Shown here in pieces: positions 59,757 through 64,000 of a stretch of DNA of 64,000 bases. The notes under the pieces were generated by a model. The model was not told the origin of the DNA. It saw only the letters and a program-made list of their open reading frames with translations, and did not search any database. The translations under genes and the position numbers were made by a program. Every line of letters starts with the position of its first letter. Within the stretch, counting starts at the first letter, position 1. This DNA is from Helicobacter pylori (lineage in GTDB: Bacteria > Campylobacterota > Campylobacteria > Campylobacterales > Helicobacteraceae): NCBI RefSeq assembly GCF_900120335.1, contig NZ_LT635477.1, positions 496,001-560,000 on the forward strand, read 5' to 3'.

Positions 59757-62700
59757 TCAATTGCCACCTTTGGGGCTTGTGGTGATTTCTTCATGCTCTC
59801 TAGACAGAGTTTTGGTGCTTTGTTTGATAATTTCATCTACCACAGATTTGTTGGTAATTTTAACATCATACACGCCGCTAAAATCAATATCGTCCATGGT
59901 GAGAATCTTAATACTATCGCCCTCATTTTTGTAAAAACTTGGGGGGATATTCATCAGTTGCCCTAGAATTTGATTAGACATCTGAGCTGAACTTTGCATA
60001 CTGCCATTGATAGCTTGACCCAAAGCGTAATTAAATTCAGGTGTCCTTTCACTTCTGCCTTTGCCAAGACCTATGAGTTTATCTAATGCTATGATAGGCG
60101 CGGTTTGCAAGAAGCTATTAACCACGCTTGCTATCACAGCAAAGCCTATGCGCTTCATGAAGTGATTATTCACATAGCCATCTACCCCTGCTTCACCCAG
60201 CATGCCTGCTGCTTGAGCGTTTGCTAGAGGTATAATCACCCCATCAGGCGTAATGGCTTTAGTAAAGACTATCATTAAACGAGTCATAATAGGCGTGCCA
60301 CCTTTCACGCTTTGATAATTCCCATACACCTTAGTGCCTTTGTCTAATAAGATCATAGTGCCGTTCATGTTCCATACATCTTTGGCTACAACCCCACTCA
60401 CTATACCCGTGAGAGTGGCATCTACTTTAGAAGTCAGAGTGATTTCAATGGGGGTGTATTGCGCTAAAACAAATGTGGGATCACTCTTGCCTATAAAGGC
60501 CTGTTTGACAGGGCTTGTTTCATCTTGTTTTTCTTCTTTCTTTTTATCGTCAATGGGATTACCATTTTCATCTACAAAATCCCCACTCTTTTCTTTTTTG
60601 TTCTTAAGAGCGATTTCGCTGATATTTTTGGCAGTTTCTGCGACATCTTTGTCTATCTTATTGCTTTCTGCTTTAGTTTCTGCTGTGGGTTTTTTACCTT
60701 TTTCTTTATCGTCATCTTTCTTATCGCCACCTAAAGCCTTAGCTAATTTAGCTTCTAAACTCTTATCCTTAATGGTTTTCTCTGTTTCGTATTGCTTAGT
60801 AATATCAGGCTCTATGGAAGCATAAATAGGATTATCGCTAGCTATTTTGTCCGCATCAACATTAGTGGCGTTAATAGTGGCAATATCGCCACCATTTTTA
60901 AAATCCATTGGCAACAATGGATAACCTTTAGCCGCCATGTTATCAAAGGTTTTGCGGCTTCTTAGATCGCTATAAATCCGATCCACTTCATCAGCTTGTC
61001 GTTTGATTCCTAGAATTAGCGCCCTTTCGCTATCGCTCAATCCCTCTAAACATTGCTCTATGGCTTCTTGATCAGTAGGGTCATCTAAGTTATCCAAGCA
61101 CTCGCTTGCTTGATGCAACCTTTCTGTTTTACTCAATTGATTTTGTTTGTTCTGTGCCCTTTTATTTTGGATTTCTTGGATCAAATCGCTATAAAGGTTT
61201 TGGCATTTTCTTTTTTCTTCATCGGTCCTAGCCGTTTTCAAACAATCCAAGACAGCCTTTTCTCTAGCTTCTTGCAGGTATTTGAGCTTCTCTTCATCGC
61301 TCAAACCATCCAAACACTTCATGATAGCCGCTCTGTCGTTAGGATCGGCGTTTTTCAAGCAATCTTTTATCGCTTTATCTTTTTGTTGGCGCTGTTTCTC
61401 TAAAAATTTCCTAGCTTCAGGCGTGAGTAATTTCTCGCATTCTTGTTTCTCTTTTTCATTCCTAGCTCTTGAAACGCAGTCTAAATAAGCCTTAACGCTT
61501 TTTTTAACTTCTTGCTCTAAGAGTTTCCTCGCTTCAGGGGTGAGTAACTTCTCGCAGGCTCTCCTTTCAGTTTCATTCCTAGCTTGAGAGAGGCAGTCTT
61601 TATAAGCTTTAAGGCTCTCTTTAGCTTCTTCTAAAAGTTTTCTCGCTTCAGGCGTGAGTAACTTCTCGCATTCTTTTCTTTCAGCTTCAGTTTTGGCTTT
61701 TGATACGCAATCCAAATAAGCCTTAACGCTTTTTTTAGATTCTTCTAAAAGTTTTTTCGCTTCGGGCGTGAGTAATTTCTCACACTCTTTTCTTTCAGCT
61801 TCGTTTTTGGCTTTTGATACGCAATCCAAATAAACCCTAACACTCTCTTTGGCTAAAACCTTTTTTTGTAAGTCTTTAGGGAGATCTTTGACACACCTTT
61901 TTTTCTCAGCTTCGGTTTTAGCGTTTTTCAAACAATCTAGCGCTTGATTCTCTAATAGTTTCCTCGCTTCAGGCGTGAGCAATTTCTCGCATTCTTTTTT
62001 CTCTTTTTCATTCCTAGCTCTTGATACGCAGTCTAAATAAGCCTTAACGCTTTTTTTAACTTCTTGCTCTAAGAGTTTCCTCGCTTCAGGCGTGAGCAAT
62101 TTCTCGCATTCTTTTTTCTCTTTTTCATTCCTAGCTCTTGATACGCAGTCTAAATAAGCCTTAACGCTTTTTTTAACTTCTTGCTCTAAAAGTTTCCTCG
62201 CTTCAGGGGTGAGTAATTTCTCGCATTCTTGTTTCTCTTTTTCATTCCTAGCTCTTGAAACGCAGTCTAAATAAGCCTTAACGCTCTTCTTAGCTTCTTC
62301 TAGTAGCTTTCTCGCTTCAGGGGTGAGTAACTTCTCGCATTCTTGTTTCTCTTTTTCATTCCTAGCTCTTGAAACGCAGTCTAAATAAGCCTTAACGCTC
62401 TTCTTAGCTTCTTCTAGTAGCTTTCTCGCTTCAGGGGTGAGTAACTTCTCACACTCTTTTCTTTCAGCTTCGTTTTTGGCTTTTGATACGCAATCCAAAT
62501 AAACCCTAACACTCTCTTTGGCTAAAACCTTTTTTTGTAAGTCTTTAGGGAGATCTTTGACACACCTTTTTTTCTCAGCTTCGGTTTTAGCGTTTTTCAA
62601 ACAATCTAGCGCTTGATTCTCTAATAGTTTCCTCGCTTCAGGCGTGAGCAATTTCTCGCATTCTTTTCTTTCAGCTTCGTTTTTGGCTTTTGATACGCAA

Positions 62701-64000
62701 TCCAAATAAGCCTTAACGCTCTTCTTAGCTTCTTCTAGTAGCTTTCTCGCTTCAGGGGTGAGCAATTTCTCGCATTCTTTTTTCTCTTTTTCATTCCTAG
62801 CTCTTGATACGCAGTCTAAATAAGCCTTAACGCTTTTTTTAACTTCTTGCTCTAAAAGTTTCCTCGCTTCAGGGGTGAGTAATTTCTCGCATTCTTGTTT
62901 CTCTTTTTCATTCCTAGCTCTTGAAACGCAGTCTAAATAAGCCTTAACGCTCTTCTTAGCTTCTTCTAGTAGCTTTCTCGCTTCAGGGGTGAGTAACTTC
63001 TCGCATTCTTTTCTTTCAGCTTCGTTTTTGGCTTTTGATACGCAATCCAAATAAACCCTAACACTCTCTTTGGCTAAAACCTTTTTCTGTAAGTCTTTAG
63101 GGAGATCTTTCAAGCACTCTTTCCGTTCTTCATCGGTTTTAGCGTTTTTCAAACAATCTAGCGCTTGATTCTCTAATAGTTTTTTCGCTTCAGGCGTGAG
63201 TAATTTCTCACACTCTTTTTTCTCAGCTTCAGTTTTAGCTTGAGATACGCAATCCAAATAAGCTCTAACGCTCTTTTTGGCTTCTTCTAACTTTTTTTTC
63301 GCTTCAGGCGTGAGCAATTTCTCGCATTCTTGTTTCTCAGCTTCAGTTTTGGCCTGAGATACGCAATCCAAATAAGCCTTAACGCTCTCTTTGGCTTCTT
63401 CTTCTAAAAGTTTTTTCGCTTCGGGTGTGAGCAATTTCTCGCATTCTTTTTTTTCATCTTCAGTTTTGGCTTGAGATGCACAGTCTTTATAAGCTTTCAG
63501 GCTCTCTTTAGCTAAAATATCGCTTTGTAAGTCTTTAGGGAGATCTTTCAAACACTTTTTTCGTTCTTCATCGGTTTTAGCGTTTTTCAAACAATCTAGT
63601 ACTTGTTGTTCTAACTTTTTTTTCGCTTCAGGCGTGAGTAATTTCTCACACTCTTTTTTCTCTTTTTCATTCCTAGCTCTTGAAACGCAGTCCTTGTAAG
63701 CCTTAACGCTCATATCAGCTAGTAGTTCTTTTTGTAAGTCTTGGGGAATATTTTTCAAGCACTCGTTTCGTTCTTCATCGGTTTTAGCGTTTTTCAAACA
63801 ATCTAGCGCTTGTTGTTTCAATCTTTCTATGGCTTCTTTAGACAAGCCTTTCAAACATTCGTTTTTCTCAGCTTCTGTTTTGGCGTTTTTGATACAATCC
63901 TTATACTCTTGAAGCTCTTTTTGAAGCTCTAATTCCTTACGGAATTTCTCTCTAATCTCAGGGTCATTTATGAGTTTTAGGCACTCTTTCCGTTCTTCAT
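59757..64000 (-). CDS. cagY: CagY, VirB10-like T4SS protein with repeat array (partial)
   Basis: The frame is open to the window edge (about 1414 codons seen), so the real start and the 5' repeat region lie beyond it. The visible order is: the middle repeat region with 17 copies of CEKLLTPEA (about 61410-63650), a helical linker with another set of paired cysteines (to about 61100), a Lys/Glu-rich part, and the C-terminal VirB10 domain at about 59900-60450. That domain has IVSGVVAKDVWNMNGTMILL, KGTKVYGNYQSVKGG and AITPDGVIIPLANA. CagY senses and tunes CagA secretion; in-frame recombination between repeats changes its function during infection. Confidence 0.95.
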   Translation of the reverse strand, partial: EERKECLKLINDPEIREKFRKELELQKELQEYKDCIKNAKTEAEKNECLKGLSKEAIERLKQQALDCLKNAKTDEERNECLKNIPQDLQKELLADMSVKAYKDCVSRARNEKEKKECEKLLTPEAKKKLEQQVLDCLKNAKTDEERKKCLKDLPKDLQSDILAKESLKAYKDCASQAKTEDEKKECEKLLTPEAKKLLEEEAKESVKAYLDCVSQAKTEAEKQECEKLLTPEAKKKLEEAKKSVRAYLDCVSQAKTEAEKKECEKLLTPEAKKLLENQALDCLKNAKTDEERKECLKDLPKDLQKKVLAKESVRVYLDCVSKAKNEAERKECEKLLTPEARKLLEEAKKSVKAYLDCVSRARNEKEKQECEKLLTPEARKLLEQEVKKSVKAYLDCVSRARNEKEKKECEKLLTPEARKLLEEAKKSVKAYLDCVSKAKNEAERKECEKLLTPEARKLLENQALDCLKNAKTEAEKKRCVKDLPKDLQKKVLAKESVRVYLDCVSKAKNEAERKECEKLLTPEARKLLEEAKKSVKAYLDCVSRARNEKEKQECEKLLTPEARKLLEEAKKSVKAYLDCVSRARNEKEKQECEKLLTPEARKLLEQEVKKSVKAYLDCVSRARNEKEKKECEKLLTPEARKLLEQEVKKSVKAYLDCVSRARNEKEKKECEKLLTPEARKLLENQALDCLKNAKTEAEKKRCVKDLPKDLQKKVLAKESVRVYLDCVSKAKNEAERKECEKLLTPEAKKLLEESKKSVKAYLDCVSKAKTEAERKECEKLLTPEARKLLEEAKESLKAYKDCLSQARNETERRACEKLLTPEARKLLEQEVKKSVKAYLDCVSRARNEKEKQECEKLLTPEARKFLEKQRQQKDKAIKDCLKNADPNDRAAIMKCLDGLSDEEKLKYLQEAREKAVLDCLKTARTDEEKRKCQNLYSDLIQEIQNKRAQNKQNQLSKTERLHQASECLDNLDDPTDQEAIEQCLEGLSDSERALILGIKRQADEVDRIYSDLRSRKTFDNMAAKGYPLLPMDFKNGGDIATINATNVDADKIASDNPIYASIEPDITKQYETEKTIKDKSLEAKLAKALGGDKKDDDKEKGKKPTAETKAESNKIDKDVAETAKNISEIALKNKKEKSGDFVDENGNPIDDKKKEEKQDETSPVKQAFIGKSDPTFVLAQYTPIEITLTSKVDATLTGIVSGVVAKDVWNMNGTMILLDKGTKVYGNYQSVKGGTPIMTRLMIVFTKAITPDGVIIPLANAQAAGMLGEAGVDGYVNNHFMKRIGFAVIASVVNSFLQTAPIIALDKLIGLGKGRSERTPEFNYALGQAINGSMQSSAQMSNQILGQLMNIPPSFYKNEGDSIKILTMDDIDFSGVYDVKITNKSVVDEIIKQSTKTLSREHEEITTSPKGGN
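61410..63655 (-). repeat. cagY middle repeat region
   Basis: Tandem segments of about 37-39 residues (short form) or about 70 residues (long form carrying LDCLKNAKT and DLPKDLQKKVLAKESV), each starting CEKLLTPEA and holding a second cysteine in a DCVS or DCLK motif. Adjacent copies are nearly identical in DNA, for example LLEEAKKSVKAYLDCVSRAR in successive units. Homologous in-frame recombination here alters copy number. Confidence 0.92.

Noticed and set aside
59603-59836. 77-codon minus-strand frame between cagY and cagZ
   Set aside because: It overlaps the cagY end and the cagZ start in another frame and has no known relative.

Overview
The window is a Helicobacter pylori chromosome segment. 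It is AT-rich, and its gene content is specific to the species: hofC-hofD, an hpaA paralogue, pldA with a poly-G tract, csd3, pgbA, glnA, csd6, and the left part of the cag pathogenicity island with the repeat-rich cagY gene. From the gene order I place it at the region corresponding to about HP0481 to HP0527 of strain 26695. That placement comes from memory of gene order, not from a search.

Region 1 (1-11,210) is one end of an integrative conjugative element of the ICEHptfs (tfs3/tfs4) type. All genes are on the minus strand, mostly overlapping by a few bases: a winged-helix replication-like protein, two small proteins, VirB2, VirB3, a 78-aa protein, VirB4 (frameshifted into two halves), VirB7, VirB8, VirB9, VirB10, and a large exported Cys-containing protein with collagen-like Asn/Gly repeats that runs off the left edge. 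The element stops at an AAGAATG motif inside a DNA methyltransferase gene.

Region 2 (11,206-13,000) is a worn restriction-modification cluster: a 5'-truncated adenine methyltransferase, its partner gene, and a broken cytosine methyltransferase. Region 3 (13,039-30,760) holds a catalase-like protein, HofC/HofD, a mobile-element-like large protein with two small companions, a potassium channel, rpmB, an HpaA-like lipoprotein, mraY, murD, a YbeD-like protein, a YbgC thioesterase with an internal deletion, two sodium-coupled transporters and a phase-OFF pldA.

Region 4 (30,814-51,900) is mostly core: dnaN, gyrB, a degenerate restriction-modification islet bounded by a decayed copy of the gyrB 3' end, csd3, a Nudix hydrolase, pgbA, glcD, dapB, a small lipoprotein, glnA, a GmrSD-like restriction gene (strain-variable defence), rplI, hslVU, era, csd6 and a Sel1-repeat gene.

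Region 5 (51,895-64,000) is the left part of the cag island, entered through the direct repeat derived from the murI 3' end. It contains cag1, a cag2-locus zinc-ribbon gene, cag3 and cag4 on the plus strand. Facing them on the minus strand are cag5 (VirD4), cag-alpha (VirB11), cagZ and the VirB10-like cagY, which is cut by the window edge. Together these encode part of the CagA-translocating type IV secretion machine.
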